A stretch of DNA of 64,000 nt from Brasilonema angustatum HA4187-MV1 (GTDB taxonomy: Bacteria > Cyanobacteriota > Cyanobacteriia > Cyanobacteriales > Nostocaceae). Both the position numbers and the translations under genes were made by a program. This document shows positions 54,922-63,765 of this stretch, piece by piece. The stretch spans positions 186,001 through 250,000 of the forward strand of contig JAHHGV010000003.1 of the NCBI GenBank assembly GCA_019359695.1, given 5' to 3'. Positions within the stretch are counted from its first letter, which is position 1, and each line of letters opens with the position of its first letter. The notes beneath the pieces are model-generated. The model did no database searches, was not told where the DNA came from, and saw nothing but the letters and a program-made list of their open reading frames with translations.

Positions 54922-57078
54922 TTACGGACAACGAGGATGAATACCTCCTTGAGTACAAATGTAAGCTATTTGCTTGGGATCTAAATTTTTGACTTGACTG
55001 AAATCGACTCCCTCCACAACTGCAGATTGCACCCCTAACGCTGGAGTTTGCACAAATTGCTCTGTTTGGTTTTGTTTGCTCGGGGTAAGAATTGCTCCTT
55101 GAAAATCAGCTCCTGCCAGATTCGCCCCTCGTAAATCTGCAAGGCTCAAGTCAGCATTTCGCAAGTTGGCATTTTCCATATTCGCTGAGCGCAAAATTGC
55201 GTTAGCAAGACGAGTCGCGTTCAGGTTAGCATCTTTGAGATTGGCATGATCAAAATAAGCTCCTGTGAGGTCAGCTCCTTGCCAATCAGTTTTGATTAAG
55301 TTGGCAAATGACAACTGTGTTCCTACTGCAATCACACGACCTAGACGAGCAGCATATAGATCCGCGTCTTTGAGTTGTGCATTGCTCAAGTCGGCTCCAG
55401 TCAGACTCACATTTTCCAAAACGGCACCCTGCAAATCGGCTCCCTCTAGCTGGGCGCTACTGAGGTTAGCAGCAGTTAAGCGTGCGTTGGATAAGTTAGC
55501 TTTGTTGAGAATAGCGCGGCTCAAATCAGTCCGAATCATCAGCACACGGCTGAGGTTAGCTTCAGTAAGATTTGCTTGCCTCATCCGTGCTTGGCTTAAA
55601 TCAGCAATCCAATCATCGTAGGTATCCCATCGACCATCCTCGCCTACTCCCCGGAAGCGACTCCCCTTAAAACTGCCAAAGGATAGGTTCGCGGATTTGA
55701 ACTTAATTCCCCATAAATCTTTTTTATCTAATACCAAGTTGAAAGAGCTTTGCTCAGAGCCGTTTTGACCTAGGTAAACATTACTGAGATCCAAGCCATT
55801 AGTTTGACCGTTGTAGACAGCTAAAATTTTACCAATCGTATACTGGTTTGCTTGCAACTGCTTTTCTAACACTTCTGGTGGTAAAGCTTTGCTACCTTTT
55901 CCAGACTGTAACTCCCCTGTTAACAACTGATTCATGCGTTTTAAATTGGGGATAGCATTGGGTCCAACGGTTATCAAAGCTCGTTGAATCGTTTGAAGTA
56001 AAATAGGGTCAGTTTCCTTAGACAGCAAATCGACAAGATATTGGGTTGCTTGTGGGTCATTAAGAGTACCCATAGCTAGAATTGCTTTCTGGCGTTCGTT
56101 GTTTGTAGCAGTAGAGTTAGGATTTAAGTCTTTGATCAGTGCCAGAAACTGCTGACTATTGCTCTGTTCGGTAACTCGCTGATTTCGCAGTATTTGAACG
56201 TAAATTTGAGTACCAACTAAAATCACTAAAGCCGCACTCATGCAAAGGAATGCGACTCCTACCACTGTATAATTTGGATTTTGCGGTATTCCCTGCCGTT
56301 GCTTGGATTGCTGGCGAGGCTTTTCTTGTGTGATCACAATTGATGCGATCGCATCTTCCTCGTCTTTTTCGCTCTCAAATGACTGACTTCCCTGACCATC
56401 GCGTTGGGACTGCACTGTTAAAGGTTTGCTGTCATCATCTACAGTATAAGTGCCTGCAAGTGTGTTGTGCAGTGCGCGACGGTCTTGCTGCCAAGGCAAA
56501 CCTTTGGCTTCTAACACAAGCATGATAACCGCCAAGCTGGCAAAACCCCCTAAACTGGGAAATAAAAAACTGTTACGCCAAAGAAAATAAGCGACGGACA
56601 CAGGCAGACCCCAACGACCAAGTCCTTCTCGCACCAAAACGGCTTTGAAACCGGGTGGCTTACCTTCAGCGTTGACAACTTTAATTCCAAATCGATGTTT
56701 CGCCGGTGTGGCACCAGTTTTCGCTAGTAAATACAACTGAGCGCCTGAGACTGTCAGGGGTGCGAGCAAGGCTATTGTCCATAACAAGTTTGTGGGTGAT
56801 GCTACGTTCCGAGTACCATAGCTGATAGGCAAAGCTAATGGAGAGGCGATCGCACGTTCTGTTTGTACTAACAAAGGGTTGAGTGGCACTCGATCCAAAT
56901 CACTTCTAGAATTGGCATACGCACCTATCCCAAAGGGCACCAATCCACTGGCAACAACCAGTGTGATTTCAACTGCCCAAGCAGCAATGCGCCTAGTCGC
57001 TAAGGGCAATGAATTGGTTTTTCTCGGTTCTTTGCTTCGACTAGATTGATCACTTGTCCTCACACTTGGGGTTCCCAT
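54922..57078 (-). CDS. RDD-domain and pentapeptide-repeat membrane protein
   Basis: The 718-residue protein starts with an RDD-type membrane domain (about 28-215): RRIAAWAVEIT, KTGATPAKHRFGIKVV and VREGLGRWGLP, with several hydrophobic helices. A further helix lies at about 275-295 (VVGVAFLCMSAALVILVGTQI). Then comes a HEAT-like segment (AILAMGTLNDPQATQYLVDLL), and finally about 30 pentapeptide repeats A(D/N)LxX from about 480 to 680, forming a right-handed beta-helix. Such combinations are frequent in filamentous cyanobacteria; function unknown, perhaps membrane organisation or protein binding. The gene at 57137-57478 lies 58 bp upstream on the same strand. Confidence 0.88.
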   Translation of the reverse strand: MGTPSVRTSDQSSRSKEPRKTNSLPLATRRIAAWAVEITLVVASGLVPFGIGAYANSRSDLDRVPLNPLLVQTERAIASPLALPISYGTRNVASPTNLLWTIALLAPLTVSGAQLYLLAKTGATPAKHRFGIKVVNAEGKPPGFKAVLVREGLGRWGLPVSVAYFLWRNSFLFPSLGGFASLAVIMLVLEAKGLPWQQDRRALHNTLAGTYTVDDDSKPLTVQSQRDGQGSQSFESEKDEEDAIASIVITQEKPRQQSKQRQGIPQNPNYTVVGVAFLCMSAALVILVGTQIYVQILRNQRVTEQSNSQQFLALIKDLNPNSTATNNERQKAILAMGTLNDPQATQYLVDLLSKETDPILLQTIQRALITVGPNAIPNLKRMNQLLTGELQSGKGSKALPPEVLEKQLQANQYTIGKILAVYNGQTNGLDLSNVYLGQNGSEQSSFNLVLDKKDLWGIKFKSANLSFGSFKGSRFRGVGEDGRWDTYDDWIADLSQARMRQANLTEANLSRVLMIRTDLSRAILNKANLSNARLTAANLSSAQLEGADLQGAVLENVSLTGADLSNAQLKDADLYAARLGRVIAVGTQLSFANLIKTDWQGADLTGAYFDHANLKDANLNATRLANAILRSANMENANLRNADLSLADLRGANLAGADFQGAILTPSKQNQTEQFVQTPALGVQSAVVEGVDFSQVKNLDPKQIAYICTQGGIHPRCP

Positions 57079-57136
57079 TGGATAATTCCCTTTAATTTTA
57101 TTAATACGCCACTAGGCCTGTACGTTTAAAAATAAA

Positions 57137-57478
57137 CTACTGCTGGTTAACAGAGTTATTGGATACTAAGAATTTGTATCCTACGTACGCCAATATTGCC
57201 AATAGTGCCAGACTGATCACAGCAGCGACGAGTTTAAGTACTGCTTGTAGTATGGCTAAGCCCAATAACAAACCGACACCAGAAACTACAAGCTTTTGCA
57301 CTCCAGAGAGATTGTTGAAAAAGGTCACAAATCGCACCAAATTATAGTACAAGCTTGGGAAACCAGACTGAGAGGACTTTACTAATTTTTGTGACTGTGG
57401 AACTATCACTAGGTCGGTATTAATTTCTGCCTCTACCTTTTGGAGGCGACTTTTTAAGTCTTCTTCTGGAGGATTCAT
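57137..57478 (-). CDS. Conserved small membrane protein
   Basis: A 113-residue protein. The polar N-terminus (PPEEDLKSRLQKVEAEIN) has an amphipathic coiled segment. A middle region (LYYNLVRFVTFFNNLSGVQKL) leads into two hydrophobic helices (LVVSGVGLLLGLAILQAVL and LVAAVISLALLAILAYVGYKFL). It is conserved in appearance with cyanobacterial hypothetical membrane proteins, but I cannot name it. It lies directly upstream of the RDD/pentapeptide gene, likely co-transcribed. Confidence 0.7.
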   Translation of the reverse strand: MNPPEEDLKSRLQKVEAEINTDLVIVPQSQKLVKSSQSGFPSLYYNLVRFVTFFNNLSGVQKLVVSGVGLLLGLAILQAVLKLVAAVISLALLAILAYVGYKFLVSNNSVNQQ

Positions 57479-57790
57479 TTGTTTCTACTTTAGCTTAAAC
57501 ACTGAATGAACAACGAACCAGCCAAATCCCTTTGTTGGCGGTTGTCTTAGTGATTTTAGTTAATGTCTTTGTTCTAAGAACTGCTCTTGGTAGTCAAGAA
57601 TCAAGTTTTTAGCGTCAGCTTTACCTATAAATTCTCATTTTTCTTAATATTTAATCATATAATTATTTTTCCCAAAATAAAACTTTATACAGTTCACTTA
57701 GAAACAAAGACAGATGGTTATCGTCACTTAATTTTAAAAGATTATGTATCAAATTTTTCGAGAGAAAAAGTCGGGAGCATAACAAGAAAT

Positions 57791-58231
57791 ATGAAGATGC
57801 CTGGGCGATTTCAAATTGTTCCCGCAGCATTAATGATCAGCTTAGTTTTCACCAATGCTCATTTGGCTGAGGCGCAAGTTGTGCAAATTACTTCTCCTTT
57901 ACAGCCAGATCCGCTGATTGTGAAAGGTACGTCCGGCGGAGCAGTTCCAAGCAACTGTGGTAACATTACCACTAAACCTAATCAAGTGATACAGGTGAAA
58001 GAATCACTACCCTATCTGCGGTTAACAGTTGAAACTGGGGGACAACCAACTCTATTAATTCATGGTCCAGGAGGACACTTTTGTGTGTTGGCAGATAAGT
58101 ACTCTGGGGGCAAGCCGGAAATTTCTGGTTATTGGCAGGCAGGAAATTACTCTTTATATGTAGGAGAGTTATCTAGAGGACAGTATAACTATACTCTATC
58201 AATTTCGCAACAAAAGATACTTAAAAAATAA
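57791..58231 (+). CDS. Secreted protein, unknown function
   Basis: A protein of 146 residues starting MKMPGRFQIVPAALMISLV, with signal peptide and likely cleavage after LAEA-QVV. The mature domain has strands and two cysteines (SNCGNI and GGHFCVLAD) that may form a disulphide; PYLRLTVETGGQPTLLIHGPGG and YWQAGNYSLYVGEL suggest a compact beta domain as in pre-peptidase C-terminal-like modules. The longer in-frame start at 57587 adds 68 AT-rich, unlikely residues. Confidence 0.68.
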   Translation: MKMPGRFQIVPAALMISLVFTNAHLAEAQVVQITSPLQPDPLIVKGTSGGAVPSNCGNITTKPNQVIQVKESLPYLRLTVETGGQPTLLIHGPGGHFCVLADKYSGGKPEISGYWQAGNYSLYVGELSRGQYNYTLSISQQKILKK

Positions 58232-58348
58232 CCAAGAGTTCAGAATCGTAAGTAGCCTTCATAGGCATTTGGCCACGAGCGTCAATGAATATATTTCCCC
58301 TCAATCTCTCCCTCCTATTAACTTTTTCGTCGTAAGTCCCAAAGCTCT

Positions 58349-58368
58349 GCGGGGGAAGCTTCCCCCGC
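58349..58368. repeat. Perfect 20-bp palindrome
   Basis: GCGGGGGAAGCTTCCCCCGC, with outer AAAG/CTTT pairing extending the structure. It lies in the gap between the secreted protein and the convergent chorismate mutase gene; perhaps a transcript-end structure. Confidence 0.7.
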
Positions 58369-58455
58369 AAGACTTTGTCGCACTATAACGGTACTCCGTT
58401 TAGTGTCGGGATATAAGACGGGAGGCGAGGCGGTTTGGTTTTGTCTCCATCTTCT

Positions 58456-59127
58456 CTACAGAGAAACTTTTTGACACGAAGCCTCTTTGACTTCAAGCAT
58501 TGGTGCAAGAGCAGTACGTTGTACTTCTTGGCTAATGCCATTTCCACGGAGAATAATTGAAGCGCGTGACTGAAGAAAATCTCGTACTGCCGGACAACCA
58601 AGGGATGGCATCAGCTCTGCCAATACAGGAAGAAATGCTACATTCAATTTGTCTAGAGATGGTCTCAAAGTTTGATTCAAGTCTGGAACGTTAGTAAAAT
58701 TTTTCACTCCAAGCTTTTGCCAAGTTTGAAAATCAGCTTGCTGGATTTGCTTTCCGGCTTCTATCTGTCCTCGAAAAAAAACTGCAACTGTATCGGGTTG
58801 GAGATTATAATTTATTGCCTGCTGCTGTATTTTTGTTATTAGTTCTTGTTCTCGTTGACGGTCTTCAATAGGGCGTTTCTGATTCCATTTCCAGCGAGCA
58901 ACATCATGAGCAATCATTAACCTCTGCTGCATGAGTTGAAGCAATTTATTAATTTGTACCTGTTGGTGTGCAGCTACATTATTTACAAAACTGAACTGTG
59001 GTTGTGGATTTTGAGAGAGCAAATGATATTTTAAGTACCCAGCAGCTAGTGCACTGCTGAAGAACAGTCCAAGGAAAATCAGAGTTGCTTGCAACTGGAC
59101 ACCCTTTCGGAAATGATTTGCTGTCAT
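58456..59127 (-). CDS. Secreted chorismate mutase, AroQ-gamma class
   Basis: The 223-residue product has an N-terminal signal or anchor (LQATLIFLGLFFSSALAAG) followed by an all-helical domain. The segment LLQLMQQRLMIAHDVARWKWNQKRPIEDRQREQELITKIQQQAINYNLQPDTVAVFFRGQIEAGKQIQ contains the Arg/Lys/Gln pattern of the gamma-class AroQ chorismate mutases, which are exported to the periplasm. It would convert chorismate to prephenate. Why this occurs outside the cytoplasm is not known. A C-terminal region with a Cys pair (SLGCPAVRD, EASCQKV) may form a disulphide. Confidence 0.85.
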   Translation of the reverse strand: MTANHFRKGVQLQATLIFLGLFFSSALAAGYLKYHLLSQNPQPQFSFVNNVAAHQQVQINKLLQLMQQRLMIAHDVARWKWNQKRPIEDRQREQELITKIQQQAINYNLQPDTVAVFFRGQIEAGKQIQQADFQTWQKLGVKNFTNVPDLNQTLRPSLDKLNVAFLPVLAELMPSLGCPAVRDFLQSRASIILRGNGISQEVQRTALAPMLEVKEASCQKVSL

Positions 59128-59268
59128 CGCTGGTACCAGAAATTGATGATGAACTACCCTGTTGTCCTATCCTGGGTTGAGAGCGGAGTTTCCGCAATCT
59201 CTTGCGAGGTGGACTGAAATTTTTGACCCGATAGTTGGAATTTAAACAAGCAAATGACTGTTAGCAAA

Positions 59269-59445
59269 CTATTCGTAAATAGATGCCAACACTTTATCTG
59301 CTGCTGCCCGGAATGCAGTAGCGCCACCCGCGCTCATATCACGGGGCGCACAGGTACGATTCCTCACATAGGTGAGAGTGATGGCTCCTACAGCAGCCAG
59401 AATCGGATCAGTATTGTTTTTGCCACCTGTCTGTCCACTTAGCAA
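59269..59445 (-). CDS. Possible 58-residue protein antisense to the ABC-F leader
   Basis: From TTG 59445 the minus strand reads MLSGQTGGKNNTDPILAAVG, then AITLTYVRNRTCAPRDMSAG and GATAFRAAADKVLASIYE before TAG. Composition is strikingly protein-like (no low complexity, sensible hydrophobic pattern) compared with the surroundings. No family recognised and no strong ribosome-binding site or ATG is present; upstream a TAA closes the frame. It may be a short gene or the 3' end of a lost one. Confidence 0.4.
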   Translation of the reverse strand: MLSGQTGGKNNTDPILAAVGAITLTYVRNRTCAPRDMSAGGATAFRAAADKVLASIYE

Positions 59446-59659
59446 GGTGCGCCATTTCCATTATTATCGCTTATTATCGCTGCAAGCCATCACAGAAATT
59501 CATAGCAAAATCAAATCTTGTAATTTAGTAAACAAGTATGGAAAACTTCTGTCTGTTGAGGAATTGACGAGCAAGAATTTTGAGTTAAATTTTGTTAAGA
59601 TTGGATTCAATATAATTACTTCTGCCTTATCTATCAATTGCCTACCTTGGAGACACCTC

Positions 59660-61354
59660 ATGCTGCGACTTGAACATATCAGTAAAATTTATCCCACAGG
59701 CGAAGTTCTCAAGGATGTCAACTGGGAAGTCAAAGCTGGCGATCGCATTGGTTTAGTCGGTGTCAATGGTGCCGGAAAATCCACCCAACTCAAAATTATT
59801 ACAGGGGAAACTGAACCCACGTCTGGCGAAATCATTCGTCCTGCCAGTTTACACATAGCTTACCTCAATCAAGAGTTTGAAGTCGAACCCACTCGCACTG
59901 TTAGAGAAGAATTTTGGACGGTTTTTAAAGAAGCTAATTCTGTGCAGGTGTCTCTAGCGCAGGTGATGCGAGAGATGGAAAGCGCAACTCCAGAGGAACT
60001 GGATAAACTGATTCATAAGTTAGATCGCTTACAACGGCAGTTTGAAGCATTAGATGGCTACATCTTGGACACACGAATTGGGAAGATTCTACCAGAGATG
60101 GGGTTTGGGCTAGAAGATGGCGATCGCCTTGTGAGTGCCTTTAGTGGCGGTTGGCAAATGCGAATGGGTTTAGGCAAAATTCTTTTGCAAGAACCTGACT
60201 TATTACTATTAGACGAGCCAACGAACCACTTAGATTTAGAAACGATTGAGTGGTTAGAAAATTATCTCAAGGGGCTGAATACCCCAATGGTCATAGTTTC
60301 TCATGACCGCGAGTTCCTTGACCGTTTGTGCACGCAAATTGTCGAAACAGAACGCGGTGTTTCCAACACCTACCTTGGCAATTATTCAGCATATTTGCAA
60401 CAAAAAGCTGAAAGTCAAACAGCCCAAGTTGCTGCTTACGAACGCCAGCAAAAAGAATTAGATAAACAACAAGCTTTTGTTGATAGGTTCCGGGCTAGTG
60501 CTACCCGCAGTACTCAAGCGAAAAGCCGAGAAAAACAACTAGACAAAATTGAACGTATCGAAGCACCGACGGATAATTTAAGAACATTGCACTTTCGTTT
60601 TCCCGCTGCACCCCGTAGTGGACGTGAGGTGGTGAATATCAAAGATTTAACTCACGTCTATGATGATAAGATTTTGTTTTTGGGTGGAAATCTTTTCATC
60701 GAAAAGGGCGATCGCATTGCTTTTCTTGCTCCTAATGGTGCAGGCAAATCCACTTTGTTACGCCTGATTATGGGTGTTGAACAACCCACAGAAGGAACTG
60801 TGACATTGGGTGAACACAATGTTCTCCCTGGATACTTTGAACAAAACCAAGCTGAAGCTTTGGATTTGAAAAAAACTGTTATGGAAACTATCCATGACGA
60901 AGTTCCTGATTGGAAAAATGAAGAAGTTCGCACTCTTTTAGGAAGATTTCTCTTCAGCGGTGACACTGTGTTCAAAGCAGTGGCGGCATTAAGTGGAGGT
61001 GAAAAAGCACGTCTTGCCTTAGCAAAAATGCTGTTACAACCAGCCAATTTATTAATACTGGATGAGCCTACTAACCATTTAGACATTCCAGCAAAAGAAA
61101 TGTTGGAAGAAGCCATTCAAAACTATGAAGGCACAGTACTTGTTGTTTCCCATGATCGTTATTTCATTTCCAAGGTAGCAAACAAAATTGTGGAAATCAG
61201 GGAAGGAGATTTCCGCGTCTATTTAGGAGATTACCACTATTACTTAGATAAAATAGCAGAGGAAAAAGAAGAAGCAAAATTAGCAGCAATTGCTGCCGAA
61301 AAAGCCGCCAAAAAAGCTGCTAAAGCAGCAAAAAGTGGCACAAAAAAGAAGTGA
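59660..61354 (+). CDS. ABC-F family ATPase (ribosome-associated type)
   Basis: The 564-residue protein has two ATP-binding cassettes without membrane domains, as in Uup/EttA-like ABC-F translation factors. Walker A motifs are GVNGAGKST (about 38-46) and APNGAGKST; signatures are AFSGGWQMRMGLGKIL and ALSGGEKARLALAKML; Walker B LLLLDEPTNHLD and LLILDEPTNHLD. The linker between the cassettes is rich in charged helix (AAYERQQKELDKQQAFVDRFRASATRSTQAKSREKQLDK), the P-site tRNA interaction motif region. The C-terminal tail is Lys/Ala-rich. I chose ATG 59660 (MLRLEHISKIYP); the longer frame from 59372 adds 96 unlikely residues. Confidence 0.95.
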   Translation: MLRLEHISKIYPTGEVLKDVNWEVKAGDRIGLVGVNGAGKSTQLKIITGETEPTSGEIIRPASLHIAYLNQEFEVEPTRTVREEFWTVFKEANSVQVSLAQVMREMESATPEELDKLIHKLDRLQRQFEALDGYILDTRIGKILPEMGFGLEDGDRLVSAFSGGWQMRMGLGKILLQEPDLLLLDEPTNHLDLETIEWLENYLKGLNTPMVIVSHDREFLDRLCTQIVETERGVSNTYLGNYSAYLQQKAESQTAQVAAYERQQKELDKQQAFVDRFRASATRSTQAKSREKQLDKIERIEAPTDNLRTLHFRFPAAPRSGREVVNIKDLTHVYDDKILFLGGNLFIEKGDRIAFLAPNGAGKSTLLRLIMGVEQPTEGTVTLGEHNVLPGYFEQNQAEALDLKKTVMETIHDEVPDWKNEEVRTLLGRFLFSGDTVFKAVAALSGGEKARLALAKMLLQPANLLILDEPTNHLDIPAKEMLEEAIQNYEGTVLVVSHDRYFISKVANKIVEIREGDFRVYLGDYHYYLDKIAEEKEEAKLAAIAAEKAAKKAAKAAKSGTKKK

Positions 61355-61807
61355 AAAACTGTAGGTGTAACTGTCCTAAGTCATTCATGAGAATCTTTGT
61401 TTGTGTCTGACATTTGTGTGCTTAGTGATCGCCTGCCGTTCGCTGCGCGTTTGCCCCAATGGTGCGGCGATAGCTTCGTGCGCAGCATAGCGGCAGATCA
61501 CTTACATAGTCGCCCTCGTCGCACCGAAAGCCGTCATTAGCTTTGCGAGGATTGTCATGAAACGTAAAGCGACACCCTGCTTTAAGCGCCTCTATGTTCA
61601 ACAAAAATCTCACAATTCAAATCGGATTACTGTAGATAGTCCTCATCCCGAATATCACAAGAAATTACCAAAGATAAACAAAGTTTAAGAATTGTCTAAA
61701 AGCCCACAGTTATGCAAAAAAAGTAGGTCATAAGCAGAAATTCACTTGCGGCTGCTAATAGCAATGGTATCATTCGGGTATTACAAAAAGTAAAGGGCAG
61801 TTTTACT
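61355..61807. other. Gene-free gap with GC-rich repeat
   Basis: About 450 bp. A GC-rich stretch with GTTCGCTGCGCG, GGTGCGGCGATAGC and CGTGCGCAGCATAGCG (about 61436-61500) resembles other palindromic elements here. The open frame at 61422-61613 on the minus strand is judged a by-product. Confidence 0.5.
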
Positions 61808-63406
61808 ATGACCAAGGCACCTATTGCTCCCGTGGTGCTAGTCATTTTAGACGGATGGGGCTACTGCGAGGAGAGTCATGGAAACGCCATTGCTGTAGCT
61901 AACACTCCGGTGATGGATAGCTTATGGGCGGCTTATCCCCACACCCTCATCCGAACATCAGGGAAAGCGGTGGGGTTACCAGAAGGTCAAATGGGCAACT
62001 CGGAAGTTGGTCATTTGAACATAGGCGCTGGTAGAATTGTCCCCCAAGAATTAGTACGGATCTCAGACGCAGTAGAGGACGGTTCTATTCTCAGAAATCC
62101 AGCACTTGTGAAGATTTGCCAGGAAGTTTATAGTCGAAATGGCAAGCTGCATCTGGTTGGGCTAACTTCTGAGGGTGGAGTGCATTCGCACATCACTCAT
62201 CTATTCGGACTACTTGACTTAGCAAAGATTCAGGGAATATCCCAAGTTTGCATACACGCCATTACTGATGGGCGTGACACCACTCCCACTGAAGGAGTGA
62301 AAGCATTGGGGCTTCTTCAAGACTATATCGACCGTATAGGCGTCGGGCGCATAGTCACAGTTAGCGGTCGCTATTACGCGATGGATCGCGATCGCCGCTG
62401 GGATCGAGTTAAACGCGCTTACGACGTGATGACGCAGGATGGACCAGGAAATGGTCTAAAAGCTGTCGAAGTCCTACAAGCATCGTATGCAGAACGTTTG
62501 ACGGACGAATTCGTGCTCCCAGTCAGAATAGCACCTGGAGCTATCGAACCAGGAGACGGAGTCATCTTTTTTAACTTCCGCCCCGACAGATCAAGACAAC
62601 TGAGCCAAGCTCTTGTCAATCCAGAATTTAACGGTTTTGAAAGACAGCAAATCACCCCACTGTCTTTTGTTACCTTTACACAGTATGACCCAGAATTACG
62701 AGTTGGGGTTGCTTTTGAACCGCAAAATTTGAGTAATATTCTTGGGGAAGTCATTTCCAAGCATGATTTAAAGCAGCTTCGGACTGCAGAAACCGAAAAA
62801 TACGCTCACGTCACTTACTTCTTCAATGGGGGTCTGGAAGAACCTTTTAAAGGAGAAGACCGACTATTGATAAGCTCTCCTATGGTGCCAACTTATGATA
62901 GTGCTCCTGCAATGTCAGCACAAGCAGTGACAGACGTGGCGATCGCAGCAATTGAAAAGGGCGTATACTCGCTTGTTGTCATCAACTATGCCAACCCAGA
63001 CATGGTAGGACACACAGGTAACATCCAAGCGACTGTCAAAGCGGTTGAGACAGTTGACCAGTGTTTGGGTCGCCTACTCTCCGGTATTGGTAAAGTCGGG
63101 GGGACAGCAATTATAACTGCTGACCACGGCAACGCTGAGTATATGCTAGATAGCAACGGAAATCCCTGGACCGCGCACACGACTAACTTAGTTCCCCTGA
63201 TTTTAGTCGAAGGTGAAAAAGCTAAAATCCCAGGACATGGTACAGATGTCGCCTTGCGGAGTGATGGTAAGCTATCCGACATTGCACCGACAATTTTGGA
63301 TATTCTACAACTACCTCAACCAATAGAAATGACAGGGCGATCGCTACTGCAAAACGCCGAGTATGACGTGCAACTTTCTCGCACTCCTGTACAACTGGCG
63401 ATGTGA
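61808..63406 (+). CDS. gpmI: 2,3-bisphosphoglycerate-independent phosphoglycerate mutase
   Basis: GpmI, 532 residues, interconverts 3- and 2-phosphoglycerate in glycolysis using two Mn2+ ions and a phosphoserine intermediate. The N-terminal metal site begins VVLVILDGWGYCEE. The catalytic serine is in GQMGNSEVGHLNIGAGRIV (about residues 60-78). Other family marks are HAITDGRDTTPTEG, VSGRYYAMDRDRRWDR, FNFRPDRSRQL, ANPDMVGHTGN and ITADHGNAEYM. Length fits. It is followed by a strong terminator and then secG. Confidence 0.97.
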   Translation: MTKAPIAPVVLVILDGWGYCEESHGNAIAVANTPVMDSLWAAYPHTLIRTSGKAVGLPEGQMGNSEVGHLNIGAGRIVPQELVRISDAVEDGSILRNPALVKICQEVYSRNGKLHLVGLTSEGGVHSHITHLFGLLDLAKIQGISQVCIHAITDGRDTTPTEGVKALGLLQDYIDRIGVGRIVTVSGRYYAMDRDRRWDRVKRAYDVMTQDGPGNGLKAVEVLQASYAERLTDEFVLPVRIAPGAIEPGDGVIFFNFRPDRSRQLSQALVNPEFNGFERQQITPLSFVTFTQYDPELRVGVAFEPQNLSNILGEVISKHDLKQLRTAETEKYAHVTYFFNGGLEEPFKGEDRLLISSPMVPTYDSAPAMSAQAVTDVAIAAIEKGVYSLVVINYANPDMVGHTGNIQATVKAVETVDQCLGRLLSGIGKVGGTAIITADHGNAEYMLDSNGNPWTAHTTNLVPLILVEGEKAKIPGHGTDVALRSDGKLSDIAPTILDILQLPQPIEMTGRSLLQNAEYDVQLSRTPVQLAM

Positions 63407-63414
63407 AATAGTCA

Positions 63415-63463
63415 AAAATGATGAATTATGTAAACAAAGAAAATTCATAATTCATCATTTTTA
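63415..63463 (+). terminator. Terminator after gpmI
   Basis: A 16-bp perfect stem AAAATGATGAATTATG (63415-63430) with CATAATTCATCATTTT (63446-63461), loop 15 nt, and T-rich continuation. Located 9 bp past the stop. Confidence 0.75.
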
Positions 63464-63522
63464 ATCTATAATAAAGAATTGGTCTATCTTAAAACTCGAT
63501 AATCAACTATATTTTAGATACC

Positions 63523-63756
63523 ATGACCATTGCTAACGTCGTAGAATTTATTTGGGCACTTTCCGCTGTTGGTCTCATTGTTTTGGTTTTGCTGCATAGT
63601 CCCAAAGGTGATGGCATAGGAGCTATTGGTGGACAAGCCCAGTTGTTCAGCAGCACTAAGAGCGCAGAAAATACATTAAACCGAGTGACTTGGGCACTCA
63701 CAGCCATTTTTCTTGGTTTAACTGTAGTTTTAAGTGCTGGTTGGCTCCCTAAATAA
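63523..63756 (+). CDS. secG: Preprotein translocase subunit SecG
   Basis: SecG, 77 residues, is the small subunit of the SecYEG translocon that aids protein export through the inner and thylakoid membranes. Two hydrophobic helices (EFIWALSAVGLIVLVLLHS and VTWALTAIFLGLTVVLSAGW) flank the conserved cytoplasmic loop KGDGIGAIGGQAQLFSSTKSAEN, typical of cyanobacterial SecG. It lies between gpmI and a partial downstream gene. Confidence 0.95.
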   Translation: MTIANVVEFIWALSAVGLIVLVLLHSPKGDGIGAIGGQAQLFSSTKSAENTLNRVTWALTAIFLGLTVVLSAGWLPK

Positions 63757-63765
63757 GATGAAAAT

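Noticed and set aside
57587-57790. N-terminal extension of the secreted protein at 57791
   Set aside because: It would bury the signal peptide behind 68 AT-rich-encoded residues.
59372-59659. N-terminal extension of the ABC-F protein
   Set aside because: The extra 96 residues do not resemble any ABC-F N-terminus, and ATG 59660 gives the canonical MLRLEHISKIYP start.
61422-61613. 63-codon minus-strand frame before gpmI
   Set aside because: Mostly translates a GC-rich repeat; no ribosome-binding site.
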